A stretch of 64,000 nucleotides of DNA, taken from the NCBI RefSeq assembly GCF_014635245.1, contig NZ_BMCP01000001.1, positions 372,001 to 436,000 on the forward strand. Direction: 5' to 3'. The stretch comes from Agaricicola taiwanensis. Lineage in GTDB: Bacteria; Pseudomonadota; Alphaproteobacteria; Rhizobiales; Methylopilaceae. The position numbers and the translations under genes were made by a program. Below are positions 54,964-64,000 of the stretch, piece after piece (position 1 is the stretch's first letter; the number at the start of each line of letters is the position of its first letter). The notes beneath the pieces are model-generated. The model searched no databases and had not been told where the DNA came from. It saw only the letters and a program-made list of their open reading frames with translations.

Positions 54964-55662
54964 TCAGCCTTCTTTGAAGCGATAGCCCACGCCATAAAGT
55001 GTTTCGATCATATCGAACGCGTCGTCCACCACCTTGAACTTTTTACGCAGCCTCTTGATGTGGCTGTCGATGGTGCGATCGTCCACATAGACCTGATCGT
55101 CATAGGCCGCATCCATGAGGGCGTTGCGGCTTTTCACCACGCCGGGGCGCTGGGCCAGCGCCTGCAGGATCAGAAATTCCGTCACCGTCAGCGTCACCGC
55201 CTGCCCGTTCCAGGTGCAGGTGTGCCGTTCAGGGTCCATCACCAGGGCGCCGCGTTCGAGCACCTTGGCGGCGTCATGGGCCTTGGGGGTGGTATCGCGC
55301 GGACTGAAGCGCCGGAGCACGGCCTTCACGCGCTCCACCAGGAGCCGCTGCGAGAACGGCTTATGGATGAAGTCGTCGGCGCCCATCTTGAGGCCGAACA
55401 ATTCGTCGATCTCCTCGTCTTTCGACGTGAGGAAGATCACCGGCATCTCCGACTTCTGCCGGAGGCGGCGGAGGAGTTCCATCCCATCCATGCGGGGCAT
55501 CTTGATGTCGAGAATGGCGAGATCCGGCGGATCGACCTTGAAGCCGTCGAGCGCGGAAGCGCCATCGGTATAGGTCTGGATACGATATCCCTCGGCCTCA
55601 AGCGCGATCGACACCGACGTCAGGATGTTGCGGTCGTCATCGACCAAGGCGATTGTTGGCAT
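54964..55662 (-). CDS. chvI: ChvI-type response regulator (OmpR family)
   Basis: A 232-residue regulator. The receiver has the acidic pocket ALVDDDRN, phospho-acceptor Asp52 in [13 protein letters not shown] and the [22 protein letters not shown] end. The C-terminal winged helix ([42 protein letters not shown]) is of the PhoB/OmpR type. It controls envelope, succinoglycan and motility genes in rhizobia. It is the first gene of the chvI-chvG-hprK-EIIA-ptsH row. Confidence 0.97.
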   Translation of the reverse strand: MPTIALVDDDRNILTSVSIALEAEGYRIQTYTDGASALDGFKVDPPDLAILDIKMPRMDGMELLRRLRQKSEMPVIFLTSKDEEIDELFGLKMGADDFIHKPFSQRLLVERVKAVLRRFSPRDTTPKAHDAAKVLERGALVMDPERHTCTWNGQAVTLTVTEFLILQALAQRPGVVKSRNALMDAAYDDQVYVDDRTIDSHIKRLRKKFKVVDDAFDMIETLYGVGYRFKEG

Positions 55663-55812
55663 GTCTCAAAGGTTCCATGTCATTTGCGAGGGACTTGAAG
55701 CGAAGCCGGGTGGCCGAAATGTGGCCGCTCCCCCGAGATTATCAAGGCAGGAGTGCAGACCCATACTGTTTCGCGCAGCAATCGACCGGTCTCACGGAAG
55801 CATTTCGGCCGG

Positions 55813-56541
55813 TCAGATGATCGGGCGGGGGGCAAGATCATCCTGCTCGTATTGGGCAAAGCGCGCGAGGCCTTCTGGATCGTGAATCACGATGGAGCCG
55901 TTGGGAATGCTGAAGAATCCAAGCCGCTTCAGCCGGGCGATGGTCTTGTTGGTGTGGACCAGCGACATGCCTAATGCGTCCCCGATGTGCGTCTGATTCA
56001 CCGGAAACAGGAAGCTGTTTTTGGTGACGAGGCCGAGCACATCGGCGCGGCGATAAAGCGTGTAGATGAAGGCGGCCACACGTTCGGCCGCGCCGCGCTG
56101 GCCCACCGTGGTCAGATTGTCATCGACGATGCTTTGCTCGCGCGCGCCGAGCCAGGTCAGCTCATAGGCAAGCTTCGGCATGTCACCGAACACCTGGAGA
56201 AGCCGATTGCGGGGATGAACGCAGAGTTCGACGGCCGTCAGAGCCTCCACGCCATGCTCGGCGGGATCGAGCAAGGAGGATTGCAGCCCGATCAGGTCAC
56301 CCGGCAGCAGGAAGTTCAGGATCTGCCGGCGGCCGTCCGGAAGCTCCTGATAGCGAAACGCCCAGCCGGCGAACAGCGTGTAAACCTCGGCGTCTTCCTG
56401 GCCCGGGTGGATGATATCGGTACCGGCCGCAACGCGGATGTGGTCGCGCTTGAGGCTGTTGATGTACTCGATTTCCACTTCGGACTTCGGGACGAAAGCT
56501 GGGCGGGTCCGCAGGGGGCACTCCGTGCAACGCACCCGCAT
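55813..56541 (-). CDS. Crp/Fnr family transcriptional regulator
   Basis: A 242-residue regulator. The N-terminal RCTECPL has two cysteines (5 and 8), followed by a cyclic-nucleotide-like beta-roll (FAGWAFRYQELPDGRRQILNFLLPGDLIGLQ) and a C-terminal helix-turn-helix (FPVNQTHIGDALGMSLVHTNKTIARLKRLG). The CxxC is not the full Fe-S set of Fnr, which needs four cysteines, so redox sensing is uncertain. It sits 150 bases upstream of chvI and diverges from the LOV kinase. Confidence 0.93.
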   Translation of the reverse strand: MRVRCTECPLRTRPAFVPKSEVEIEYINSLKRDHIRVAAGTDIIHPGQEDAEVYTLFAGWAFRYQELPDGRRQILNFLLPGDLIGLQSSLLDPAEHGVEALTAVELCVHPRNRLLQVFGDMPKLAYELTWLGAREQSIVDDNLTTVGQRGAAERVAAFIYTLYRRADVLGLVTKNSFLFPVNQTHIGDALGMSLVHTNKTIARLKRLGFFSIPNGSIVIHDPEGLARFAQYEQDDLAPRPII

Positions 56542-56667
56542 TATTCACCTCTTTGATGATCGCGCACCGTGTGCCTCAAAATTGCCGAACCTTTCCCGCC
56601 AGGTCGCAGTTATGCAGAATAACGATACTTCGGTCCCGAAGGTTCCTCTTCCCATCAGGCTTTATGG

Positions 56668-57687
56668 ATGTCCTTTCCGTCTTTCGCTGCCAGACTGATC
56701 GCCTCCGCGTCCGCGGCCCTGTCGCGTGGAGATGACGACCTGGAGGCGCTCGAAGGGCTGGATGCGGCCATGGTGGTTGTCGATGCCACGGCTCCCGATC
56801 GGCCGCTCGTCTATACCAATCGTTCCTTCCGGAGCCTCACGGGATATGAGAACGAGGAGATCGTCGGCCGCAACTGCCGTTTTCTTCAGGGCGAGGAAAC
56901 CGACCCGCGCGACCGTGCCAAGTTCCGGGAGGGCGTCGAGGCCGGCAAAACCTTTCAGATCACGCTGACAAACCATCGCAAGGACGGCTCGACCTTCCGC
57001 AACCAGGTGTTTGTCTCGCCTGTCCGCGACGGCGGCGACGTGGTCACGCATTTCATCGGTCTTCTCGTGCCGGTCGATGACGAGGAGCAGAACAACAGGA
57101 TCGCCGAACTCCGCCATCGCATGAAGAATCACATCCAGTCGCTGACCAGCCTGGTCAGCCTACAAAGCCGCAGGGTGGAGGGCGAGGAAGGCCGCCGTGC
57201 GCTGGAGGATCTGAAGGCGCGCGTGGATACGCTCGGCGCGATCTTCGTGGAGCTGGAGACAAGCGGCACGGGCGATGTTGTGGCGCTGGATCCCTTCATC
57301 AAGATGCTGGTAAAGCGCATCCAGCAAGGTTTTGATCCCGCTGAAAATCATCGCATCGTGTTCGATCTCGTGCCGCTCGCCATTCATCGCTCCAGGGCCG
57401 CGATCGTCGGCCAGATCGTCACCGAGCTCCTGATCAACGTTTACCGCCACGCCTTTGTCGATCAGCCGGCCGGCACCATTCGCGTCAGCCTCAGGCAAAA
57501 TGGCGGTCAGGTGGAGCTGGCGGTCGCCGACAACGGGAGCGGTCCTGGCGACAAGTCAAAGACAAAGACGCTGGGACTTGCTATTGTAAGCAACCTCGCC
57601 CGGAGTCTTGACGGAACGTTCGAGCCGATGTCTTCCACGGGTTTCGTGGCCCGCCTCAGCTTCCCGCTGGAGGCGCCCACCGCCTGA
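56668..57687 (+). CDS. LOV-domain blue-light histidine kinase (HisKA_2/HWE type)
   Basis: A 339-residue soluble sensor. Residues 30-138 are a PAS/LOV domain with the photoactive Cys70 in GRNCRFLQG, the flavin-binding motif that forms a covalent adduct in blue light. LVYTNRSFRSLTGY and FRNQVFVSPVRD are also typical. A linker helix leads to the phospho-acceptor His150 in LRHRMKNHIQSL and an ATPase with N, G1 and G2 elements (ELLINVYRHAFVD, DNGSGPG, LGLAIV). It diverges from the Crp/Fnr gene. No cognate response regulator is adjacent. Confidence 0.95.
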   Translation: MSFPSFAARLIASASAALSRGDDDLEALEGLDAAMVVVDATAPDRPLVYTNRSFRSLTGYENEEIVGRNCRFLQGEETDPRDRAKFREGVEAGKTFQITLTNHRKDGSTFRNQVFVSPVRDGGDVVTHFIGLLVPVDDEEQNNRIAELRHRMKNHIQSLTSLVSLQSRRVEGEEGRRALEDLKARVDTLGAIFVELETSGTGDVVALDPFIKMLVKRIQQGFDPAENHRIVFDLVPLAIHRSRAAIVGQIVTELLINVYRHAFVDQPAGTIRVSLRQNGGQVELAVADNGSGPGDKSKTKTLGLAIVSNLARSLDGTFEPMSSTGFVARLSFPLEAPTA

Positions 57688-57842
57688 TTTTGGAAGACAT
57701 TTTTGCCCGGAGACAAGGGAGAGGCCTTGCGGGCAGTGCGTGCATTCTTTAGGAAGGCCGCGAAGTTTAAGCAGCCGTTACCGACGGCAGGATGACAGCA
57801 GTTGAACACGTGGCCCCTTGAAGGCCTCGGAGGGAAAAGTCC

Positions 57843-59456
57843 ATGAAGCAGGATGGCGTATGGAACCGCGCACTGGGTGCGGATGCCTTCGGTTTTGAGC
57901 AGCTCGAAGCCGTGCATTGGAATCTCCTGGAGCCGCGTCTTTACGAGGAGAGCATCCGCCGCAACGAAGCGCGCTTGGCCGCTGGTGGTGCGCTGGTCGC
58001 CGACACCGGCAGCCATACCGGCCGTTCGCCCAAGGACAAGTTCGTCGTCCGTGACGAACTGACCGAAGACACCATCTGGTGGGACAACTCGGGCGGCATC
58101 ACCGCCGAGCAGTTTGAAACCCTCCGCAAGGATTTCATCGCTCATGCTCGCGGTAAGGAGCTCTTCGCGCAGGATCTCCAGGGCGGCGCCGATCCCGAGC
58201 ATCGCATCAAGGTGCGCGTCTTCACCGAATTTGCCTGGCACTCGCTGTTCATCCGCAATCTGCTGATCCGTCCGGACCGCTCATCCCTGACCCAGTTCGA
58301 GCCCGAGCTCACCATCGTCGACCTCCCCAGTTTCCGGGCCGATCCGGCCCGTCACGGCTGCCGTTCGGAAACCGTGATCGCGCTCGACCTCGCACGCGGC
58401 ATCGTTCTCATCGGCGGCAGCCAATACGCCGGCGAAATGAAGAAGTCGGTCTTCTCGGTTCTCAACTACGTCCTGCCGGCAAAGGGCGTCATGCCCATGC
58501 ATTGCTCCGCCAATGTGGGTGACGCCGGTGACACGGCGGTCTTCTTCGGCCTCTCCGGCACGGGCAAGACCACGCTTTCGGCAGATGCATCGCGCACCCT
58601 TGTGGGCGACGACGAGCATGGCTGGAGCGAGAGCGGCATCTTCAACTTCGAAGGCGGCTGCTACGCCAAGACCATTCGCCTGTCGGCCGAGGCGGAGCCT
58701 GAGATCTACGCCACCACCAAGCGTTTCGGCACCGTGCTGGAAAACGTCACGCTCGATCCGGAAACCCGCGTTCCCGATTTTGATGACGGCTCGCGCACCG
58801 AAAACACCCGCTGCGCCTATCCGCTGCACTTCATCCCCAATGCCAGCGCCACGGGCCGCGCTCCGCATCCCAAGAACATCGTGATGCTGACCGCCGACGC
58901 CTTCGGTGTCATGCCGCCCATTGCCAAGCTGACGCCGGCGCAGGCCATGTACCACTTCCTCTCCGGCTACACCGCCAAGGTTGCCGGCACCGAGCGTGGC
59001 GTCACCGAGCCGCAGGCGACCTTCTCCACCTGCTTCGGCTCGCCGTTCATGCCGCGTCATCCGTCCGAGTACGGCGAGCTGTTGAAGAAGCTGATCGCCG
59101 AGCACGACGTCGATTGCTGGCTCGTCTCCACCGGTTGGACCGGCGGCCAGTATGGCGAAGGTCGCCGTATGCCCATCAAGGCGACACGCACGCTGCTCGC
59201 CGCGGCGCTGAACGGCTCGCTCAACAACGCCGATTTCCGCACCGATCCCTATTTTGGTTTCCAGGTGCCGAACTCGGTGCCGGGCGTGGAGCCGCACCTG
59301 CTGCACCCGCGCAAGACCTGGCGGGACAAGATGGCCTATGATGCCTCCGCCGCGAAACTGGTGAAGATGTTCCAGGACAACTTCGCCAAGTTCGAAGCCC
59401 ATGTTGGCCCGGACGTGCTGGCTGCCGCGCCGGAAGTGCGGGCGGCCGCTGAATAA
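57843..59456 (+). CDS. pckA: Phosphoenolpyruvate carboxykinase (ATP)
   Basis: A 537-residue gluconeogenic enzyme converting oxaloacetate and ATP to PEP and CO2. The P-loop [11 protein letters not shown] (about residues 234-244) is intact, and [17 protein letters not shown] precedes it. The catalytic metal site is in [21 protein letters not shown]. The closing lid region [22 protein letters not shown] is present. Its context beside ChvI is standard in rhizobia. A strong terminator ends the gene. Confidence 0.99.
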   Translation: MKQDGVWNRALGADAFGFEQLEAVHWNLLEPRLYEESIRRNEARLAAGGALVADTGSHTGRSPKDKFVVRDELTEDTIWWDNSGGITAEQFETLRKDFIAHARGKELFAQDLQGGADPEHRIKVRVFTEFAWHSLFIRNLLIRPDRSSLTQFEPELTIVDLPSFRADPARHGCRSETVIALDLARGIVLIGGSQYAGEMKKSVFSVLNYVLPAKGVMPMHCSANVGDAGDTAVFFGLSGTGKTTLSADASRTLVGDDEHGWSESGIFNFEGGCYAKTIRLSAEAEPEIYATTKRFGTVLENVTLDPETRVPDFDDGSRTENTRCAYPLHFIPNASATGRAPHPKNIVMLTADAFGVMPPIAKLTPAQAMYHFLSGYTAKVAGTERGVTEPQATFSTCFGSPFMPRHPSEYGELLKKLIAEHDVDCWLVSTGWTGGQYGEGRRMPIKATRTLLAAALNGSLNNADFRTDPYFGFQVPNSVPGVEPHLLHPRKTWRDKMAYDASAAKLVKMFQDNFAKFEAHVGPDVLAAAPEVRAAAE

Positions 59457-59475
59457 GGCCAAGGCCACCATACGA

Positions 59476-59504
59476 AAGCCCCGGACGAGTTCCGGGGCTT
59501 TTTT
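59476..59504 (+). terminator. Intrinsic terminator of pckA
   Basis: A perfect 10-base-pair stem (AAGCCCCGGA with complement) and 5-base loop, followed by TTTTATTTCT, begins 19 bases after the pckA stop codon. A classical Rho-independent terminator. Confidence 0.95.
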
Positions 59505-59541
59505 ATTTCTGCCTGGGCCTCGCAGGGGAGGATGGGCGCAA

Positions 59542-59670
59542 TCAGATGAGCGAGGGCGCCAGCGTATCGAGCGTCCAGGTGGCGGCGAGCAGGACAAGGC
59601 TCAGTCCGCCGAGGCGGGAATGCCAGCAAAAGAACAGGCGGGTCGGTCGGGGGTCAGTCAGATGCGTCAT
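59542..59670 (-). CDS. Small single-helix membrane protein (42 residues)
   Basis: An open frame ending with TGA at 59544-59542. It starts at the ATG whose complement is 59668-59670, with ACGGAG about nine bases upstream. Residues 1-18 are polar with one Cys and a basic stretch; residues 20-36 (GGLSLVLLAATWTLDTL) form a plausible membrane segment. It is transcribed opposite to pckA, so the pckA terminator lies downstream of it. Not recognised as a known family. Confidence 0.55.
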   Translation of the reverse strand: MTHLTDPRPTRLFFCWHSRLGGLSLVLLAATWTLDTLAPSLI

Positions 59671-59898
59671 GGTCGAAACTCCGTCAGACAGGGTTCAAGG
59701 CCCTGCCGCCGGTGCGGCAGACGCCAGCCTTCTTGGCCAACGCTCGCCAATGATGCCTTCATCTTCTCGAAGGTCAAGAAAAATCCTTTTGTTTCAATAG
59801 TTTAAAAGTAGATGAATTCCAAGACGCGCGGGTTTGTGATTGTCTTTCCGGGACTTGATGGAGCAGGATGAGGCGCGCTGTCGCAGGAGCACTCATCG
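59671..59898. other. Promoter region between the small ORF and msrP
   Basis: About 230 bases without a further gene. It contains a hairpin (CTGCCGC with complement, loop CGGT, 59703-59720), and an AT-rich stretch around 59772-59815 that probably holds the msrP promoter. A GCAGGAGC site stands upstream of the msrP start. Confidence 0.5.
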
Positions 59899-60855
<957 letters not shown>

Positions 60856-60863
60856 GCATCACC

Positions 60864-61532
60864 ATGAGCATGGCTGAGAGCCGTCCGGCTCCCAAGGAGC
60901 TGCCGCGCCGGCGTGGTCCTCAGGTCTTCGGCATTCCGTTCAATGTCTTCCGCGCCGGTGTCTTCCTTCTTGGGCTGTTCCCGCTCGCGCGCTGGCTCGT
61001 TCTTGGCTTCACCGGTGGGCTGACCGCCGATCCCATTTCCTTCCTCATCAAATCCGCCGGGACCTGGACCCTGGTCGTGCTCCTCGTCACGTTGGCGATC
61101 ACGCCGCTGAGGGTCATCACCGGGCAGGCGGGCCTTGTTAAGGTCCGTCGCATGGCGGGCCTCTTCACCCTCTTCTACGCATCGCTGCATTTCATGAGCT
61201 ACGTATGGTGGGATCAGTGGTTCAGCATCCCGGCCATCGCCGATGACATCCTCAAGCGGCCGTTCATCCTCGTCGGTTTCCTCGCCTTTCTGGCGCTGAT
61301 CCCGCTGGGTGTCACTTCCACCAAGGGCTGGGTGCGCCGTCTTGGCGGCATGAACTGGCAAAGGCTGCATCGGCTGATCTATCCCATCGGAGCCCTTGCG
61401 CTTCTGCACCTGTGGTGGATCAGATCCGGCAAGAATGATTTTCTCGACGCCGGTGTCTATCTTGGCGTTCTGATCGCGCTTCTCGGCTGGCGGGTCTGGC
61501 ATGCCTGGCGTCGCCGTGCCTCAATTTCTTGA
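60864..61532 (+). CDS. msrQ: MsrQ heme-binding membrane subunit
   Basis: A 222-residue quinol-dependent cytochrome b-type subunit with six transmembrane helices, which supplies electrons to MsrP. Histidines suitable as heme ligands lie in YASLHFMSYVWWDQW and WQRLHRLIYPIGALALLHLWW. The ATG at 60864 is nine bases after the msrP stop; a TTG overlapping the stop is unlikely. It is the usual two-gene operon. Confidence 0.96.
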   Translation: MSMAESRPAPKELPRRRGPQVFGIPFNVFRAGVFLLGLFPLARWLVLGFTGGLTADPISFLIKSAGTWTLVVLLVTLAITPLRVITGQAGLVKVRRMAGLFTLFYASLHFMSYVWWDQWFSIPAIADDILKRPFILVGFLAFLALIPLGVTSTKGWVRRLGGMNWQRLHRLIYPIGALALLHLWWIRSGKNDFLDAGVYLGVLIALLGWRVWHAWRRRASIS

Positions 61533-61638
61533 CTTTGGACCCCATGTGGCCTATCCACCGCCTGCTCTCATGAGCATGATGTGAAGGAGCCGCCGCTTCA
61601 TCCTGCGAGGTGAAGGGGTCACCGCCCGACAGCGCGAT

Positions 61639-61657
61639 GCGCCCTCGGGCGCGTTTT
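61639..61657 (+). terminator. Possible terminator after msrQ
   Basis: GCGCC-CTCG-GGCGC gives a five-pair stem, followed by GTTTTG. It lies about 106 bases after msrQ and 32 before ffh. Short and weak; a signal-recognition RNA was looked for in this spacer and not found. Confidence 0.4.
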
Positions 61658-61688
61658 GCGTTGTGTCCGTGAGTTGCTGGAGACCTTG

Positions 61689-63197
61689 ATGTTCGAAACA
61701 CTTCAGGACCGCCTCGGCGGCATACTCGACAAACTGCGCGGCCGCGGCGCGCTATCGGAGGCTGATGTCTCCGAGGCCATGCGCGAGGTCCGGCGTGCGC
61801 TGCTCGAGGCTGACGTCGCGCTGGAAGTGGTGCGCACCTTCGTCGACAAGGTGAAGGAACGCGCCGTCGGCGTGGAGGTGGTGAAGTCGGTCACCCCCGG
61901 CCAGATGGTCGTCAAGATCGTTCATGACACGCTGGTGGAGACGCTGGGCAGCGAGGCCGACCCGATCAGCCTTGCCGCGGCCGCTCCGGTGCCGATCCTG
62001 ATGGTGGGTCTCCAGGGCTCCGGCAAGACGACCACCACCGCCAAGATCGCCCGCCGTCTGGCGACCCGCGAAAAGCGTAAGGTGCTGATGGCCTCGCTGG
62101 ACACGCGCCGTCCGGCCGCCATGGAACAGCTCGCCACCCTCGGCCGCCAGGTCGAGGTTGAGGTGCTGCCGATCGTCGCCGGCCAGTCGGCTGTGCAGAT
62201 CGCCAATCGCGCCATGCAGGCCGCCCGTCTCGGCGGCTACGACGTGGTCATGCTCGATACCGCGGGCCGCACCACCGTCGATGAAGCGCTGATGGCCGAG
62301 GTCGCGGATGTCCGCCGCGCCACTAACCCGCATGAAGTGCTGCTGGTGGCCGATGCGCTCACCGGCCAGGACGCGGTCAACACCGCACGAGCCTTCGATA
62401 CCGCGCTCGGCATCACCGGCATCGTCCTCACCCGCGTCGACGGTGATGGCCGCGGCGGCGCCGCGCTGTCCATGCGCGCCGTCACGGGCAAGCCCATCAA
62501 GCTGCTCGGCACCGGCGAAAAGGTCGATGCGCTGGAGGATTTCTCACCGCAGCGCCTGGCTGGCCGCATCCTCGGCATGGGCGACGTGGTCGCGCTTGTG
62601 GAGCGCGCCGCGGCGGAAATCGATCATGAAAAGGCGGCGCAGGCCGCCGAGAAGATGCGCAAGGGCCAGTTCGACCTGGAGGACCTGCGCGGTCAACTCG
62701 ACCAGATGTCACGCATGGGCGGCATGAGCGGCATGATGAGCCTGATGCCCGGCATGGCGCAGATGAAGAAGCAGATGGCCGGCGCCAACCTGGACGACAG
62801 CCTGCTCAAGCGCCAGAAGGCGATTATCGACTCGATGACCCGCTCCGAGCGGCGCAACCCCGATCTCCTGAAGGCCAGCCGGAAAAAGCGTATCGCGGCG
62901 GGCTCGGGCACCAAGGTCGAGGAGGTCAACCGGCTGCTCAAGATGCATCGCCAGATGGCCGACGTCATGAAGATGCTGGGCAAGGGCAAGCGCGGACCGC
63001 TCGCCGGTCTCGGCGCCGCGCTCGGTCTCGGCAAGGGCGGCATGCCGCCTGTGCCGCCGGATGCTTTGAAGAACCTGGGCGGAGGACTGCCCGGAGGCGG
63101 CCTGCCGCCGAATTTTCCGGGAGCGCCTGGCGGAATGCCGGGCCTGCCACCGAATTTTCCCGGCCTCACGGGTGGGAAGAACCCCTTCAAGAAATGA
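61689..63197 (+). CDS. ffh: Signal recognition particle protein Ffh
   Basis: A 502-residue SRP54-type GTPase. An N-terminal helical bundle is followed by the P-loop MVGLQGSGKTTT (residues 105-116), DTRRPAAMEQL, DTAGR and the TRVDGDGRGGAALS G4 region, and then the Met-rich M domain (MSRMGGMSGMMSLMPGMAQMK) that holds signal peptides and 4.5S RNA. The tail is unusually rich in Gly and Pro. The ATG at 61689 has GGAG at good spacing. rpsP and rimM follow, the normal order. Confidence 0.98.
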   Translation: MFETLQDRLGGILDKLRGRGALSEADVSEAMREVRRALLEADVALEVVRTFVDKVKERAVGVEVVKSVTPGQMVVKIVHDTLVETLGSEADPISLAAAAPVPILMVGLQGSGKTTTTAKIARRLATREKRKVLMASLDTRRPAAMEQLATLGRQVEVEVLPIVAGQSAVQIANRAMQAARLGGYDVVMLDTAGRTTVDEALMAEVADVRRATNPHEVLLVADALTGQDAVNTARAFDTALGITGIVLTRVDGDGRGGAALSMRAVTGKPIKLLGTGEKVDALEDFSPQRLAGRILGMGDVVALVERAAAEIDHEKAAQAAEKMRKGQFDLEDLRGQLDQMSRMGGMSGMMSLMPGMAQMKKQMAGANLDDSLLKRQKAIIDSMTRSERRNPDLLKASRKKRIAAGSGTKVEEVNRLLKMHRQMADVMKMLGKGKRGPLAGLGAALGLGKGGMPPVPPDALKNLGGGLPGGGLPPNFPGAPGGMPGLPPNFPGLTGGKNPFKK

Positions 63198-63229
63198 TCT
63201 GACAACCGACTGACATAAGGAAGAAAGCA

Positions 63230-63613
63230 ATGTCCCTGAAGATCCGCCTGTCGCGCGGTGGCGCCAAGAAGCGTCCGTTCTACCGCATCGTCGTGGCCGA
63301 CTCGCGCTCGCCGCGTGATGGCCGCTTCATCGATAAGATCGGCACCTACAACCCGCTCCTGCCCAAGGACGCCGAGCGCCTGACGCTCGACCTGGAAAAG
63401 GCCAAGGAGTGGCTGGCCAAGGGCGCGACCCCGACCGATCGTGTCCTGCGTTTCCTTGATGAAAAGGGTCTCGCCAAGCGTCCCGATCGCAACAACCCCA
63501 AGAAGGCCCTGCCGGGCAAGAAGGCACAGGAGCGCCTCGCCGAGCAGAAGGCCGCTGAAGAGGCGAATGCCGCTGCCGCCGCTGAGCCGGCCGAGGAAGC
63601 CTCCGCGGAGTGA
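63230..63613 (+). CDS. rpsP: 30S ribosomal protein S16
   Basis: A 127-residue ribosomal protein. [42 protein letters not shown] is the highly conserved core. The C-terminal extension (about residues 80-127, Lys/Ala/Glu-rich) is longer than in E. coli, as in many alphaproteobacteria. An AAGGAAG site precedes the ATG. It is separated from rimM by 103 bases with a palindrome. Confidence 0.99.
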   Translation: MSLKIRLSRGGAKKRPFYRIVVADSRSPRDGRFIDKIGTYNPLLPKDAERLTLDLEKAKEWLAKGATPTDRVLRFLDEKGLAKRPDRNNPKKALPGKKAQERLAEQKAAEEANAAAAAEPAEEASAE

Positions 63614-63668
63614 TCAGGCAAGCCCCGCGTCCGTGAGTTGCGGCGCGTGGCATTGATCGACCATGCTT

Positions 63669-63694
63669 ATGGCCGGGCTTCTGCGCCCGGCCAT
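63669..63694. repeat. CCGGGC-type palindrome between rpsP and rimM
   Basis: A perfect 10-base stem (ATGGCCGGGC with complement) and loop TTCTGC. No T-tract. Closest relatives in the window are the palindromes at 16546 and 33542; the arms share the GGCCGG core with the latter. Confidence 0.7.
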
Positions 63695-63716
63695 TTCTGC
63701 TGAAGGACACCTTGTC

Positions 63717-64000
63717 ATGACCTCACCTCTCGTTCTGGTCGCTGTGATCGGTGCGCCCCATGGCGTGCGGGGGGAAGTGCGAGTGAAGCCCTTTACCGAG
63801 GATGCTGAAGCGCTGAAGCGCTATGGACCGCTCGGGTTGGAAGATGGCCGCACGCTGAAGGTGAAGAGCCTGCGTGTCCAGAAGGACATGGCGGTGGTCC
63901 GCTTCGACGGCATCGACACGCGGGAAGCGGCCGCTGCCCTGACCAACGCCAGGCTTTTTGTGCCGCGCGAATGCCTGCCCGAGCCGGACGACGACGAGAC
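63717..64000 (+). CDS. rimM: Ribosome maturation factor RimM, N-terminal part
   Basis: The first 94 residues of RimM, a 16S rRNA processing factor that binds S19. VLVAVIGAPHGVRGEVRVKPFTEDAEAL is the conserved N-terminal motif, and VVRFDGIDTREAAAALTNARLFVPRE is the following block. It is cut by the window end. An AAGGAC site stands upstream. Confidence 0.97.
   Translation, partial: MTSPLVLVAVIGAPHGVRGEVRVKPFTEDAEALKRYGPLGLEDGRTLKVKSLRVQKDMAVVRFDGIDTREAAAALTNARLFVPRECLPEPDDDE

Noticed and set aside
56586-56611. EcfG-type promoter (GGAAC-N16/17-CGTT) before the LOV kinase
   Set aside because: The best match is CGAAC-N17-AGTT with two mismatches, too weak to claim.
61533-61688. 4.5S signal-recognition RNA next to ffh
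   Set aside because: The conserved GGAAGGNAGCAG loop was not found in the spacer on either strand.

Overview
The window is a GC-rich, gene-dense chromosomal segment that looks like an alphaproteobacterium of the Hyphomicrobiales (Rhizobiales) type. The evidence is a set of typical rhizobial genes: an ActR/ActS (RegA/RegB) redox two-component pair, a rhizobial phospholipid N-methyltransferase (pmtA), MmcB, an intracellular PHB depolymerase with a Cys nucleophile, ChvG/ChvI next to a truncated HPr kinase and a regulatory PTS, ATP-type pckA, and heat-shock promoters of the alphaproteobacterial RpoH type. The genus cannot be fixed from the sequence alone. No rRNA, tRNA, CRISPR array, insertion sequence or prophage was seen.

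Layout. 1-7.2 kb: truncated M20 amidohydrolase, small hypothetical gene, stand-alone Lrp ligand-binding domain, RND efflux adaptor and pump, LysE exporter, mmcB. 7.2-10.8 kb: actR/actS on the minus strand, diverging from an ABC-2 exporter pair. 10.9-17.7 kb: PHB depolymerase, grpE, a TRIC-type channel, alkB, dnaK, dnaJ; grpE and dnaK each have a good RpoH promoter candidate. 17.8-22.2 kb: pmtA-pyrF, DUF1330, a class C beta-lactamase-fold protein, a secreted protein of unknown function, dapB.

22.2-30.9 kb is the least ordinary region. One strand carries a flippase, a double-GNAT protein, a class II asparagine synthetase, an acyl carrier protein, an AMP-forming acyl ligase and an NAD-synthetase-type amidase; a second, paralogous GNAT protein diverges from the flippase. 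I read this as a biosynthetic and export locus for an acylated or amidated cell-surface molecule. The product is unknown, and this is the best candidate in the window for an undescribed system.

30.9-36.8 kb: a short Ada-type alkyltransferase, the sulfate importer genes cysW-cysT-sbp without cysA, DUF2244, nth, and a CysZ/EI24-like membrane protein. 36.8-41.8 kb: the translation block infC-rpmI-rplT-pheS-pheT, with infC apparently starting at a rare AUU codon. 41.9-51.6 kb: glycosyltransferase, alpha/beta hydrolase, YgjP-type metallopeptidase, Bcr/CflA efflux protein, penicillin-binding protein 1A, a thioredoxin-reductase-like flavoprotein without CxxC, and an orphan FliK-like/FlhB-C-like pair. 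51.9-59.5 kb: HPr, EIIA-Man, HprK, ChvG, ChvI and a Crp/Fnr regulator on one strand, then a LOV blue-light histidine kinase and pckA on the other. 59.5-64 kb: a previously hidden small membrane ORF, msrP-msrQ, ffh, rpsP and the start of rimM.

Functionally the window combines housekeeping (translation, chaperones, protein targeting), envelope building and export, and several sensory circuits (redox, envelope/acid, PTS-nitrogen, light) next to central carbon and sulfur metabolism genes.
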